A DNA stretch of 47,850 nucleotides from an uncultured Alcaligenaceae bacterium (lineage in GTDB: Bacteria; Pseudomonadota; Gammaproteobacteria; Burkholderiales; Burkholderiaceae_B). The notes beneath the pieces were generated by a model. That model saw only the letters and a program-made list of their open reading frames with translations. It did not search any database and was not told where the DNA came from. The DNA lies in the NCBI GenBank assembly GCA_937952975.1, contig CALFXX010000030.1, forward strand, positions 1-47,850. Direction: 5' to 3'. Below are positions 13,970-22,581 of the stretch, piece by piece. A program made the translations under genes and the position numbers. Every line of letters starts with the position of its first letter. Position 1 is the stretch's first letter.

Positions 13970-14647
13970 ATGCCATCCACCCACAAACTCGTTCGTATCT
14001 GGGATTTACCCACACGCCTCTTTCACATCGCCTTGGCGCTCTGCGTCACGGGCGCAATCGTGACGGTCAAGCTTGGAGGGCTTTGGATGGATTGGCATGT
14101 GCGCTTAGGGGTTGCCTCGCTTGCGCTCGTGACCTTCAGAGTCCTTTGGGGGATGGTCGGCCCACGTTATGCCCGTTTTGCCCAGTTCTATACCTCGCCA
14201 CTTCAAACGTGGGCGTATTTCAAAGCACCAGGCAAGCGCGCTGGGCACAATCCGCTCGGAGCATGGTCAGTCTTCGCGATGCTAGCGATTATTGGCTGGC
14301 AAGGGGTCAGCGGCCTGTTCGCCAACGATGACATCCTGACTCAAGGGCCATTTGCCTCCATGGTCAGCAGCGCTTGGTCAGATCGCTTCACCAGCCTGCA
14401 CCAGTTCAACGAGATTTTTCTATACGCAGCGATCGGCTTGCACCTATGCGCAATCGCCTTTTACACCTACAGAGGTCAACGCCTCATCATGCCCATGGTA
14501 AACGGTGACGTTCACGCTGATACCCTACCCACTGGCACCGCCCCCGCACTGGATGACTGGCGCGTTCGCGCCGCTGCATTGTTGCTGGCCCTTGGTTTGG
14601 GCGCGCTAGCCTGGTGGTTGATACAACTCGCGTTCAACGCGAGCTAA
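13970..14647 (+). CDS. Membrane cytochrome b (cytochrome b561/hydrogenase-b type)
   Basis: A 225-residue integral membrane di-haem b-type cytochrome that passes electrons between quinone and a periplasmic partner. It begins with the family motif RIWDLPTRLFHIAL; likely haem ligands are His19, His43 (DWHVRLG), and two His in the third and fourth helices (SLHQFNE and IGLHLCAIAF). Hydrophobic segments are near residues 18-38, 44-63, 93-113, 146-166 and 200-220. No ribosome site is seen before the ATG, so a leaderless or weakly translated message is possible. The 3' end contains a 7-bp inverted repeat (14627-14633 with 14637-14643). In relatives such genes often pair with a cytochrome c'; here the c' gene is 900 bases away on the other strand. 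Confidence 0.85.
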   Translation: MPSTHKLVRIWDLPTRLFHIALALCVTGAIVTVKLGGLWMDWHVRLGVASLALVTFRVLWGMVGPRYARFAQFYTSPLQTWAYFKAPGKRAGHNPLGAWSVFAMLAIIGWQGVSGLFANDDILTQGPFASMVSSAWSDRFTSLHQFNEIFLYAAIGLHLCAIAFYTYRGQRLIMPMVNGDVHADTLPTGTAPALDDWRVRAAALLLALGLGALAWWLIQLAFNAS

Positions 14648-14682
14648 TATAATTTATAAAACTTATCAAAAAGGAAGCACTC

Positions 14683-15459
14683 ATGCCAATCGTTACAAAC
14701 GGATCCTGTCGTATTTATTGGCGCGGGGACGGCGACACAACACTGCCAGCACTCGTACTGGGCAACTCCTTGGGCACAGATCACTCGTTGTGGGATCCAA
14801 TGCTGCAGGCATTGATGAAAGATTTCTATGTGGTGCGTTATGACATGCGTGGCCATGGTGGCTCTGAGGCACCTCAGGGGGATTACTCTTTAACGCAGCT
14901 CACCGATGACGCTCAAGCGGTCATTGCGGCAGCGCGCTTGAGTTCATACGACTACTGGGGAATTTCGCTGGGCGGTATGGTAGGGATGGAGCTCGCTGCG
15001 CGCAAGCCAACCGGCCTGCGTCACGTGGTTCTGAGCAATACCGCGGCAGAGTTTGACGCAGGTATCTGGGATGCCAGGATGGCTGCGCTTAAACAAGGCG
15101 GTATGCCTGCCATCATCGATGGCGTGATCGGTCGTTTTTTTACACCAGATTTTGTCGCAAAAAACACCATCGAGTTAAAGCGTGTGAGTAACACCGCGTT
15201 AGCGCATGCCCCCCACGGCTATGCCGGTTGCTGTGCTGCAATTCGCGATATGGATCTATATCCACGCCTGGCAAACATTTCAACGCCTGCCCTCGTCGTC
15301 GTTGGGGAATCTGACTTATCGACACCGCTGGCACGCGGTCAAGCTTTGGTTGAACGAATAAAAGGCGCCAAACTTGTGACGGTGCCCTCTGCGCACATTC
15401 CGCCTACCGAGATCCCAGAGCAATATCTCAAAACCGTGCTACCGTTTTTGAAGTCTTGA
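14683..15459 (+). CDS. pcaD: Alpha/beta hydrolase, probable 3-oxoadipate enol-lactonase
   Basis: A 258-residue alpha/beta-hydrolase. 3-Oxoadipate enol-lactonase opens the lactone ring to 3-oxoadipate in the protocatechuate branch of the beta-ketoadipate pathway. Evidence: oxyanion region LGNSLGTDHSLWDPM, nucleophile elbow GISLGG (Ser95), acidic residue in VVGESDLSTP, and catalytic His in PSAHIPPTE; the early DMRGHGGS motif is typical of PcaD. AAGGAAG lies 6 bases before the ATG, and a TATAAT at 14648-14653 upstream lacks a partner -35. No other pca gene is in the window, so the gene is orphaned from its pathway and another ester or lactone substrate is possible. Confidence 0.78.
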   Translation: MPIVTNGSCRIYWRGDGDTTLPALVLGNSLGTDHSLWDPMLQALMKDFYVVRYDMRGHGGSEAPQGDYSLTQLTDDAQAVIAAARLSSYDYWGISLGGMVGMELAARKPTGLRHVVLSNTAAEFDAGIWDARMAALKQGGMPAIIDGVIGRFFTPDFVAKNTIELKRVSNTALAHAPHGYAGCCAAIRDMDLYPRLANISTPALVVVGESDLSTPLARGQALVERIKGAKLVTVPSAHIPPTEIPEQYLKTVLPFLKS

Positions 15460-15477
15460 GAATCGCAAATCTTCAGT

Positions 15478-15513
15478 AAAAAAAGAGGCCTGAACTAAAC
15501 AGGCCTCTTTTTT
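15478..15513. terminator. Bidirectional intrinsic terminator
   Basis: AGAGGCCTG (15484-15492) pairs with CAGGCCTCT (15500-15508), 7-base loop, flanked by an A-run on the left and a T-run on the right, so it works for the hydrolase gene (+) and for the cytochrome c' gene (-). A 14-base direct repeat GCGTCTTTATTTTT follows at about 15528 and 15545. Confidence 0.9.
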
Positions 15514-15551
15514 ACGTGTCTACTTAACGCGTCTTTATTTTTGATGCGTCT

Positions 15552-16010
15552 TTATTTTTTAACGCGGTATGAATCGTGACAAGCTTTGCAACTTGCGCCT
15601 ACGTCGCCATAAGCCGCACGCAACTTTTCAAGATCACCGCTGCCCGATACGTCAGACAACTTCACAACAGCCGCTTCGAACTTTTGCTGTGCTTGTTTAA
15701 AACCAGCAGCGTCAGACCAAACTTCGGGTTTAGCATTGCTGTCGGCTCGACTACCCTCAGGAAAAGCCGCCCAAGGTAAGGTCGACAGAGTTTTTAAAAG
15801 ATCAACGTTCGCTTTAATCGCGGCCGGATCGTAAGGTGTAACACCTTTGATCGTTGGCTGCATGCGTCCGAAGTGTGAACTGATTAACGTCAGGGCTGAT
15901 TGACGGTAGTTGACCGCGGCTTCAGGCTTGGCAAACTGCGCCTGAGCATTTTGCATAAGCATTGGAGCAGCAACGCTTAGCGCTAACAACAGCAGTTTAA
16001 TTTTTTTCAT
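15552..16010 (-). CDS. Cytochrome c' (class II c-type cytochrome)
   Basis: A 152-residue periplasmic four-helix-bundle cytochrome. The start at 16010 gives a signal peptide (MKKIKLLLLALSVAAPMLMQ then NAQAQ) and the expected length; the frame is open 30 codons further upstream, into purB, which is rejected. The haem-binding CKACH lies at the extreme C terminus (141-145), the position that defines class II cytochromes c, and the chain ends in SYRVKK. Members bind NO or act in electron transfer. It lies 52 bases after purB on the same strand and may have its own promoter in that gap. Confidence 0.92.
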   Translation of the reverse strand: MKKIKLLLLALSVAAPMLMQNAQAQFAKPEAAVNYRQSALTLISSHFGRMQPTIKGVTPYDPAAIKANVDLLKTLSTLPWAAFPEGSRADSNAKPEVWSDAAGFKQAQQKFEAAVVKLSDVSGSGDLEKLRAAYGDVGASCKACHDSYRVKK

Positions 16011-16062
16011 GGGTTTCTCAGAGGGGTCGACCAAAAAGTTGTTCTGTATGTTTGTTTTACAT

Positions 16063-17442
16063 TCACTCGACAGTTTTAGCAAGCGTCTGTGCCATGCCAA
16101 TGTAGTTGCGTGGCGTCAAGGCCAGCATCCTCGCCTTCACCTCGTCAGGCAACGCTAAACCAGAAATAAACTCTTGCAAGGCTTCTTGCGTAATCCCTTT
16201 TCCGCGCGTGAGCGCCTTGAGTTGCTCGTAGGGTTGTGGCAAACCATAGCGACGCATAACCGTCTGGATCGGCTCGGCTAAGACCTCCCAGCAGCGATCT
16301 AAGTCAGCATCAATGGCGGCGGCGTTGACCTCAAGCTTGCCCAAACCACGCAAACAAGAGTCATATGCAACCAGGCAATAACCAAGCGCCACACCTAAAT
16401 TACGCAGCACGGTTGAGTCGGTCAGATCGCGCTGCCAACGCGAGATCGGCAGTTTTTCAGACAGATGACGCAACAAGGCGTTGGCTAAGCCTAAATTACC
16501 TTCTGCGTTTTCAAAGTCGATCGGGTTCACTTTGTGCGGCATGGTCGACGAACCAACCTCGCCCTCTTTCAGACGCTGCTTGAAAAACCCCAGGGCAATA
16601 TAGCCCCAGATATCTCGGTTTAAGTCGATCAAAATCGTGTTGGTACGCGCGATAGCATCAAACAAGGCCGCCATCCAGTCATGCGGTTCAATCTGAATCG
16701 TGTGTGCATTTTGCTTCAAGCCTAGCTCAGCTAACACCTTGCCACTAAAACGCTGCCAGTCGATCTCGGGATAGGCGGACATATGGGCGTTGTAGTTACC
16801 GGTCGCGCCGTTCATCTTTGCCAGTGGCACAACGGCCTGAATATTGCCGATGGCATCGCGCAAGCGTGCCGCCACATTGGCAAACTCTTTACCCAAGGTC
16901 GTGGGGGTGGCCGGTTGCCCATGCGTGCGGGCGAGCATCGGCTGCCCAGCTTGCGTGTGGGCGATGTGCTGCACGGCAGCAAGCAGGTTTTGCAACTGCG
17001 GTACAACAACCTGGTCTCGCGCTCGACCGAGCATTAAGGCGTGCGAGGTGTTGTTGATGTCTTCTGAGGTGCAAGCAAAGTGTATAAATTCGCCAGCGGC
17101 TTCAAGCTCTTGATCGCCCGCGACCTGCTCTTTCAGCCAATACTCAACCGCTTTAACGTCGTGATTCGTGACCCGCTCAATCTGTTTGATCCGGTCTGCG
17201 TCTGCCTCTGAAAAATTAGAAACAATGTCTTTCAGGCGAGTTTGTGCGTTGGCCGAAAACGGCTTTAACTCAGCGAGCCCTGCTTCAGACAAGCCAACAA
17301 GCCAGGCAAGCTCGACCTCGACCCGGTGGGCCATGAAGCCCGCCTCTGATAATAAAGGACGCAACGGCTCGCACCGTGAAGCATAACGCCCGTCAAGTGG
17401 CGAAACGGCATTCAAAGCGCTGAGTGCTGGGTTGGTTTTCAT
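16063..17442 (-). CDS. purB: Adenylosuccinate lyase
   Basis: A 459-residue member of the fumarase/aspartase superfamily, long (E. coli-type) PurB. It cleaves SAICAR and adenylosuccinate in purine synthesis. The superfamily signature SSTMPHKVNPIDFE is intact, as are the FIHFACTSEDINN motif and the ARTHGQPATPTTLGKE region with the catalytic His. Start chosen at ATG 17442; a TTG at 17457 would add five residues and has no ribosome site. An inverted repeat GATAAA/TTTATC (17472-17489) sits just upstream in the leader and may be an operator. The divergent neighbour is a GST gene, an arrangement I know from related Burkholderiales. Confidence 0.97.
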   Translation of the reverse strand: MKTNPALSALNAVSPLDGRYASRCEPLRPLLSEAGFMAHRVEVELAWLVGLSEAGLAELKPFSANAQTRLKDIVSNFSEADADRIKQIERVTNHDVKAVEYWLKEQVAGDQELEAAGEFIHFACTSEDINNTSHALMLGRARDQVVVPQLQNLLAAVQHIAHTQAGQPMLARTHGQPATPTTLGKEFANVAARLRDAIGNIQAVVPLAKMNGATGNYNAHMSAYPEIDWQRFSGKVLAELGLKQNAHTIQIEPHDWMAALFDAIARTNTILIDLNRDIWGYIALGFFKQRLKEGEVGSSTMPHKVNPIDFENAEGNLGLANALLRHLSEKLPISRWQRDLTDSTVLRNLGVALGYCLVAYDSCLRGLGKLEVNAAAIDADLDRCWEVLAEPIQTVMRRYGLPQPYEQLKALTRGKGITQEALQEFISGLALPDEVKARMLALTPRNYIGMAQTLAKTVE

Positions 17443-17640
17443 ATAAGTTTTGACCAAAAAACGACAAAATAGATAAAGATAAGTTTATCACCCCGGTTTA
17501 TACGCTAATTGGCAAGCAAAGCTTTAAACTGAAGGGGTTGCACTTTTGGCTCGGTTTTGCATTTTGGCGCAACACGCTTTAGCGCGGGTTCCAACCTGCC
17601 GTCACACTCTTGACTCAAAAATTGCGGTAAGCCTCTCATC

Positions 17641-18252
17641 ATGAAACTGTTGTCTTCGCCCACCAGTCCATACGTCCGTAAAGTACGGATCGTCTTGATT
17701 GAAAAAAAGCTCGACTATCATTCAGAAAATGCAAATGTTTGGGCGGCCGACACACGAATCCAAGAACACAACCCGCTGGGCAAAGTTCCCTGCCTAGTCA
17801 CCGACGATGGCAGCGCATTATTTGATTCGCGCGTCATCGTTGAGTATCTTGATACGCTTTCACCGGTTGGCAGCCTGATCCCCAAAGGCGGGCGCGAGCG
17901 CGCAGCGGTCAAATGCTGGGAAGCCTTAGCCGATGGCACGCTTGACGCGGCGGTCACGATTGTCAAAGAACTACTGCGCCCCGCGACACAACAAAGCCCC
18001 GAATGGATTGAACGCCAATACGGCAAAATTGATGCAGCATTGAGTGCCATGGAAACTGGCTTAGGCGATCAAAACTACTGCATGGGCGTGAGCTATACGC
18101 TTGCCGACATCTCAGTCGGGTGCGTCTTGGGCTACATGGATTTACGCTTTGCTCATATTGATTGGCGTAGCACTCACCCCAATCTGGCGCGTCTGGATAA
18201 AAAGCTGACCGCTCGACAAAGTTTTATTGATACAGCGCCGCCCGCAGCTTAA
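17641..18252 (+). CDS. Glutathione S-transferase family protein
   Basis: A 203-residue cytosolic GST with an N-terminal thioredoxin-like domain (about 1-80) and an alpha-helical C-terminal domain. The start MKLLSSPTSPYVRKVRIV holds the active-site Ser region; GKVPCL gives the cis-Pro of the glutathione site and DSRVIVEYLD the SNAIL-like glutathione-binding segment. The C-terminal N-capping motif YTLADIS is conserved. It is divergent from purB by 198 bases and convergent with mnmA. Specific substrates are unknown; Burkholderiales carry many paralogues. Confidence 0.9.
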   Translation: MKLLSSPTSPYVRKVRIVLIEKKLDYHSENANVWAADTRIQEHNPLGKVPCLVTDDGSALFDSRVIVEYLDTLSPVGSLIPKGGRERAAVKCWEALADGTLDAAVTIVKELLRPATQQSPEWIERQYGKIDAALSAMETGLGDQNYCMGVSYTLADISVGCVLGYMDLRFAHIDWRSTHPNLARLDKKLTARQSFIDTAPPAA

Positions 18253-18257
18253 AAACA

Positions 18258-18278
18258 AAACCGCCCTACCGGCGGTTT
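18258..18278 (-). terminator. Intrinsic terminator of mnmA
   Basis: AAACCGCC (18258-18265) and GGCGGTTT (18271-18278) with a 5-base loop; in the minus sense it is followed by TTTTGTTTTT. In the plus sense, after the GST gene, the T-run is short, so it is mainly a terminator for mnmA. Confidence 0.8.
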
Positions 18279-18323
18279 GAATCCATCATCTGACAATGAC
18301 GGCGCAACGATACCGAGCTGAGT

Positions 18324-19520
18324 TTAGATGATGATGCCGCCCCCCAAACACACATCACCGTCATACAACACCGCAGACTGCCCCGGCGTGACGGCCCACT
18401 GCTGTTCGGTAAAACTGAGCTCAAACGCAGGATAAGACCCACCCTCTTCTGCCGAAGCAGACTGGGCGCCAAGAACATCACGAGAGTCCGCCCCATCCTC
18501 AGTCGCTGAGGCAAGCACGCATCGTGCATCAGCCTGCCGATAACGTGTTTTTGCAGCATAGGCACCGGGCGCCGGGGGTTGCTCATCGACCCAACTAACC
18601 TGCCCCGCCTGTAATGAGGGCGATAGCAACCAGGGATGATCATGGCCTTCTACGACATACAGTGTGTTGGTCGCCATGTCTTTACGTGCGACGTACCAAA
18701 CTGGGCCTGTGCCATCAGCCTGCTGACGCCCTTTCACGCCCCCGATCCCTAAACCCTTACGTTGGCCGAGGGTATAAAACGACAACCCGTGGTGCGTGCC
18801 CACCCGTTCGCCCGTTTGCATGACAATCGGCCCCGGGTCCGTGGGTAGGTAGCGATTTAAAAACTCGCGAAACGGCCGCTCGCCGATAAAACAGATTCCG
18901 GTTGAGTCTTTTTTAGCCGCATTGGGCAAGCCAATTTTGTGCGCAATTCGACGTACTTCATCTTTGGTGATGTCGCCCAAGGGAAACAAAGTCTGCGATA
19001 ACTGCGCTTGGTTTAACCGATGTAGAAAATAACTTTGGTCTTTGGTGTGATCAAGCGCCTTTAATAACTGGTAACGCGGCCCGTTTGGCCCTTGCACCGC
19101 ACGCACCCGGGCATAGTGCCCGGTGGCAATGTGATCGGCACCCAAGGTCATTGCGTAATCTAAAAAGGCTTTGAATTTAATTTCGGCATTACATAAGACG
19201 TCAGGATTAGGCGTACGGCCAGCAGAATACTCACGCAAAAAATCGGCAAACACACGATCTTTGTATTCGGCCGCAAAGTTTACGGCCTCGATATCCACAC
19301 CCACCACATCCGCCACGCTAGCGGCGTCTAGCCAGTCTTGCCGGGTTGAGCAGTACTCAGAATCGTCATCGTCTTCCCAGTTTTTCATGAAAAGACCGAT
19401 CACCTCATAGCCTTGTTCTTTCAGTAACCAAGCGGTGACAGACGAGTCAACGCCGCCAGACATGCCGACGACGACTCGTTTTTTTGCCCCATTAGGGTGC
19501 ACAGGCGCTAAAGAATTCAT
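18324..19520 (-). CDS. mnmA: tRNA-specific 2-thiouridylase
   Basis: A 398-residue ATP-dependent enzyme that makes 2-thiouridine at the wobble position of Lys, Glu and Gln tRNAs, taking sulfur from a persulfide relay. Present are the PP-loop GMSGGVDSSV, the catalytic Cys in NPDVLCNAEIKF, and the second Cys in DSTGICFIGERPF. It is about 25-30 residues longer than usual: an Ala/Ser/Glu/Gly-rich stretch is inserted in the C-terminal beta-barrel, between DARCVLAS and YPAFELSF. The chain ends LGGGIII. It is divergent from the transhydrogenase genes and convergent with the GST. Confidence 0.96.
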   Translation of the reverse strand: MNSLAPVHPNGAKKRVVVGMSGGVDSSVTAWLLKEQGYEVIGLFMKNWEDDDDSEYCSTRQDWLDAASVADVVGVDIEAVNFAAEYKDRVFADFLREYSAGRTPNPDVLCNAEIKFKAFLDYAMTLGADHIATGHYARVRAVQGPNGPRYQLLKALDHTKDQSYFLHRLNQAQLSQTLFPLGDITKDEVRRIAHKIGLPNAAKKDSTGICFIGERPFREFLNRYLPTDPGPIVMQTGERVGTHHGLSFYTLGQRKGLGIGGVKGRQQADGTGPVWYVARKDMATNTLYVVEGHDHPWLLSPSLQAGQVSWVDEQPPAPGAYAAKTRYRQADARCVLASATEDGADSRDVLGAQSASAEEGGSYPAFELSFTEQQWAVTPGQSAVLYDGDVCLGGGIII

Positions 19521-19673
19521 ATCACCAAATTGTAGTCGCTTCGCTAAAGTCTATCTTTTCAAAAAAATTGAGCCCTCTCGCAAGACTAAGCACTTTCTCG
19601 CTAGGGAAATAACAATCCTAGGAGTCAAAACAGGTAAACTGCGGCATTAATGAGATTACCTTCGGAGAAGTCG

Positions 19674-20792
19674 ATGCGCATTGGAATCCCGCGCGAGACC
19701 CGCGATAGCGAGACTCGAGTTTCGGCCACACCAGAAACGGTCAAAAAGTACGTGGCTGCAGGCCATCAGGTATTGGTTGAACGTGATGCCGGCTTAGCCG
19801 CACATTTCGGCAACGAGGCCTACGAGCAGGCAGGCGCCACAATTACCGATGCCGCTCAGGCCTTTGGTGCCGAACTGATCCTCAAAGTACGGGCGCCAAG
19901 CACGACTGAACTCACACAGATCAAGGCTGGCACTGCATTAGCTGGCATGCTTGACCCGTTTGACGCCGAAGGCCTTGACGCCATGGCGCAGGCTGGGCTG
20001 ACCGCCTTTGCTCTTGAGGCGGCACCACGCACCACGCGCGCGCAGAGCTTAGATGTGCTGTCCTCACAAGCCAACCTCGCAGGCTACAAAGCCGTGTTGC
20101 TGGGCGCGCACTATTACGGGCGCATGTTTCCGATGATGATGACGGCTGCCGGCACCATCAAAGCCGCGCGCGTCGTCATTCTGGGTACGGGCGTTGCTGG
20201 CTTACAAGCGATCGCAACGGCCAAGCGCTTAGGCGCCGTGGTAGAGGCTTCTGACGTACGCCCCGCCGCTAAAGAACAAGTTGAGTCGTTGGGTGCAAAG
20301 TTTATCGACGTCCCCTTTGAAACTGACGAAGAGCGAGAAATCGCACAAGGCGTCGGCGGCTATGCCCGGCCCATGCCCGCAAGCTGGATGGCGCGTCAGG
20401 CCGTCTTAGTATCAGAGCGCTGCAAACAAGCCGATTTGGTCATTGCCACAGCGTTGATCCCTGGCCGCCCAGCCCCGACCCTGATTTCAGCCGAAACGGT
20501 CCGCGCCATGAAGCCCGGCTCGGTCATTATCGACTTGGCTGTTGAGCGAGGTGGCAACTGCCCCTTATCGCAAAAAGGCCAAGTGGTACAAGAAAATGGT
20601 GTCACGTTAGTTGGCCTGACCAACCTGCCAGGTATGGTTGCCACAGATGCCTCGGCCTTATATGCACGCAATTTGCTCGACTTCTTAAAGCTCATTATCG
20701 ATAAAGAAGGCAAGCTCGCCATTGCGCGTGATGACGATATTGTTCAAGCCTGCCTGGTCTGCGAAGGCGGCCAAAACTTACGGAAGAAATAA
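19674..20792 (+). CDS. pntAA: NAD(P) transhydrogenase subunit alpha part 1 (NAD-binding domain I)
   Basis: A 372-residue soluble, NAD(H)-binding subunit of proton-translocating transhydrogenase in the split three-subunit form known from Rhodospirillum rubrum. Related to alanine dehydrogenase: it starts MRIGIPRETRDSETRVSATP and has the nucleotide fold VVILGTGVAGLQAIATAKRLGA. The ATG at 19674 is used since GGAGAAG lies just upstream; an in-frame ATG at 19650 lacks a site. The stop TAA overlaps the next ATG by one base. The complex transfers hydride between NADH and NADP+ driven by proton entry, supplying NADPH. Confidence 0.95.
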   Translation: MRIGIPRETRDSETRVSATPETVKKYVAAGHQVLVERDAGLAAHFGNEAYEQAGATITDAAQAFGAELILKVRAPSTTELTQIKAGTALAGMLDPFDAEGLDAMAQAGLTAFALEAAPRTTRAQSLDVLSSQANLAGYKAVLLGAHYYGRMFPMMMTAAGTIKAARVVILGTGVAGLQAIATAKRLGAVVEASDVRPAAKEQVESLGAKFIDVPFETDEEREIAQGVGGYARPMPASWMARQAVLVSERCKQADLVIATALIPGRPAPTLISAETVRAMKPGSVIIDLAVERGGNCPLSQKGQVVQENGVTLVGLTNLPGMVATDASALYARNLLDFLKLIIDKEGKLAIARDDDIVQACLVCEGGQNLRKK

Positions 20793-21127
20793 TGGAAGCG
20801 ATCAGCCCCACCCTTATCAATCTGATTATTTTTGTTCTGGCTATTTATGTGGGTTACCACGTAGTCTGGAACGTCACCCCTGCGCTGCACACGCCCTTGA
20901 TGGCGGTCACAAACGCGATCTCGGCGATTGTGATTGTGGGCGCGATGCTCGCAGCCGCGCTGACCGAGGGAGGCTTAGCCCGTGGTATGGGTGTGTTTGC
21001 TGTGGCGCTTGCTGCTGTCAACGTGTTTGGTGGCTTCTTGGTCACACGCCGCATGCTTGAAATGTTCAAGAAAAAAGCGCCTAAAGCAAAAGCAGATGAC
21101 GCTCACACAACTGGGGGCAAAGCATGA
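20792..21127 (+). CDS. pntAB: NAD(P) transhydrogenase subunit alpha part 2 (membrane)
   Basis: A 111-residue small membrane subunit with three hydrophobic segments (about 7-27, 38-60, 65-85) and a charged Lys/Ala-rich tail. It is the membrane portion that in E. coli is fused to the C terminus of PntA. Family marks are HTPLMAVTNAISAIVIVGAM. Overlaps pntAA by one base and pntB by 4 bases, so all three are coupled. Confidence 0.94.
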   Translation: MEAISPTLINLIIFVLAIYVGYHVVWNVTPALHTPLMAVTNAISAIVIVGAMLAAALTEGGLARGMGVFAVALAAVNVFGGFLVTRRMLEMFKKKAPKAKADDAHTTGGKA

Positions 21128-22572
21128 TTTCGATCAACGTTGTCACGCTGTTGTATCTCGTTGCCTCGGTCTGTTTTATCCAGGCGCTTAAGGGCTTATC
21201 TCACCCCACCACTTCACGCCTGGGCAATGCCTTTGGCATGATCGGCATGGTAATCGCCGTGTTGACCACGGCGGCGCTGATCGTTGGCTTGGCGCGCGAA
21301 ACCCACGCCGTCAGCGGCTTAGGTTGGGTCTTGCTAGGCTTGCTAATCGGCGGCACCGTTGGCACTGTCATGGCCAAGCGTGTCGAGATGACCAAGATGC
21401 CTGAGCTGGTTGCCTTCATGCACAGCATGATTGGTTTAGCGGCCGTGGCCATCGCGGTGGCGATTGTTGCTGAACCACAAGCCTTTAATGTGGTGGCTAA
21501 AGCTGGCGAACCGATCCCAGTAGGCAACCGCCTTGAGTTATTTATTGGCACGTTTGTTGGCGCAATCACTTTCTCTGGTTCGGTGATTGCGTTTGGTAAG
21601 TTGTCAGGCAAATACAAGTTCAGGTTGTTTCAGGGGGCGCCGGTGTCGTTTCCGGGGCAACACATGGTTAACTTGGCGTTAGCCCTTGTGATGCTGGGCT
21701 GCGGCGCCTGGTTTATGGCCACCCAAAGCTGGACACCTTTCATCATCATGACCGTGATCGCTTTTGTGCTGGGCGTGCTGATCATCATCCCAATTGGCGG
21801 CGCTGATATGCCTGTTGTGGTGTCGATGCTCAATAGTTATTCGGGTTGGGCTGCGGCAGGGATTGGCTTTTCGCTGAACAACCCGATGCTGATTATTGCG
21901 GGTTCGCTAGTAGGGTCTTCAGGTGCAATCCTGTCTTACATCATGTGTAAGGCCATGAACCGCTCGTTCTTTAACGTGATCCTGGGTGGCTTTGGCGGCA
22001 CTAGCGACAGTGGCGCTGCGGCGGGCAGTCAAGAGCAGCGCAACGTGCGCTCTGGCAGCTCAGACGATGCGGCCTTTTTGCTGACCAACGCCGAAACTGT
22101 CACGATCGTTCCGGGCTATGGCTTGGCGGTGGCGCGTGCTCAGCATGCCTTGAAAGAACTGGCTGAAAAACTCACCGAACACGGCGTGATCGTGAAGTAC
22201 GCGATTCACCCGGTAGCTGGTCGTATGCCTGGTCACATGAATGTGCTGTTGGCTGAAGCTGAAGTCCCTTACGATCAAGTGTTTGAGATGGAAGACATCA
22301 ACAGCGAATTTGCGCAAACCGATGTGGTGTTGGTGTTGGGTGCTAACGACGTGGTCAATCCTGCTGCAAAAAATGACCCCAAATCACCGATCGCTGGCAT
22401 GCCAATTTTAGAAGCCTACAAAGCCAAAACCATCATCGTGAATAAGCGCTCAATGGCTTCTGGCTATGCCGGCCTGGATAATGAACTCTTCTACATGGAC
22501 AAAACCATGATGGTGTTCGGTGATGCGAAGAAGGTGATCGAGGATATGGTTAAGGCGGTTGAGAACGCTTAG
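21124..22572 (+). CDS. pntB: NAD(P) transhydrogenase subunit beta
   Basis: A 482-residue subunit with an N-terminal membrane domain of about nine helices (to residue 285) and a C-terminal NADP(H)-binding domain. The membrane part has GLSHPTTSRLGNAFGMIGM, the conserved MPELVAFMHSMIGLAA and ADMPVVVSMLNSYSGWAAAG motifs; the soluble part has the NADP motif VPGYGLAVARAQHALKEL and later VLVLGANDVVNPAA. Starts by ATGA overlap with pntAB. It converges with the c-di-GMP gene with 9 bases between stops; a GCCTCAGC/GCTGAGGC hairpin (22586-22607) just past the stop has no T-run. Confidence 0.96.
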   Translation: MISINVVTLLYLVASVCFIQALKGLSHPTTSRLGNAFGMIGMVIAVLTTAALIVGLARETHAVSGLGWVLLGLLIGGTVGTVMAKRVEMTKMPELVAFMHSMIGLAAVAIAVAIVAEPQAFNVVAKAGEPIPVGNRLELFIGTFVGAITFSGSVIAFGKLSGKYKFRLFQGAPVSFPGQHMVNLALALVMLGCGAWFMATQSWTPFIIMTVIAFVLGVLIIIPIGGADMPVVVSMLNSYSGWAAAGIGFSLNNPMLIIAGSLVGSSGAILSYIMCKAMNRSFFNVILGGFGGTSDSGAAAGSQEQRNVRSGSSDDAAFLLTNAETVTIVPGYGLAVARAQHALKELAEKLTEHGVIVKYAIHPVAGRMPGHMNVLLAEAEVPYDQVFEMEDINSEFAQTDVVLVLGANDVVNPAAKNDPKSPIAGMPILEAYKAKTIIVNKRSMASGYAGLDNELFYMDKTMMVFGDAKKVIEDMVKAVENA

Positions 22573-22581
22573 CCAAAAACC

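Noticed and set aside
14618..14653. TTGATA and TATAAT upstream of the PcaD-like gene as a promoter
   Set aside because: Spacer of 24 bases is too long for sigma-70.
16011..16100. N-terminal extension of the cytochrome c'
   Set aside because: It would place 30 residues before the signal peptide and overlap purB.
17443..17457. TTG start for purB
   Set aside because: No ribosome site; ATG at 17442 matches the usual start.
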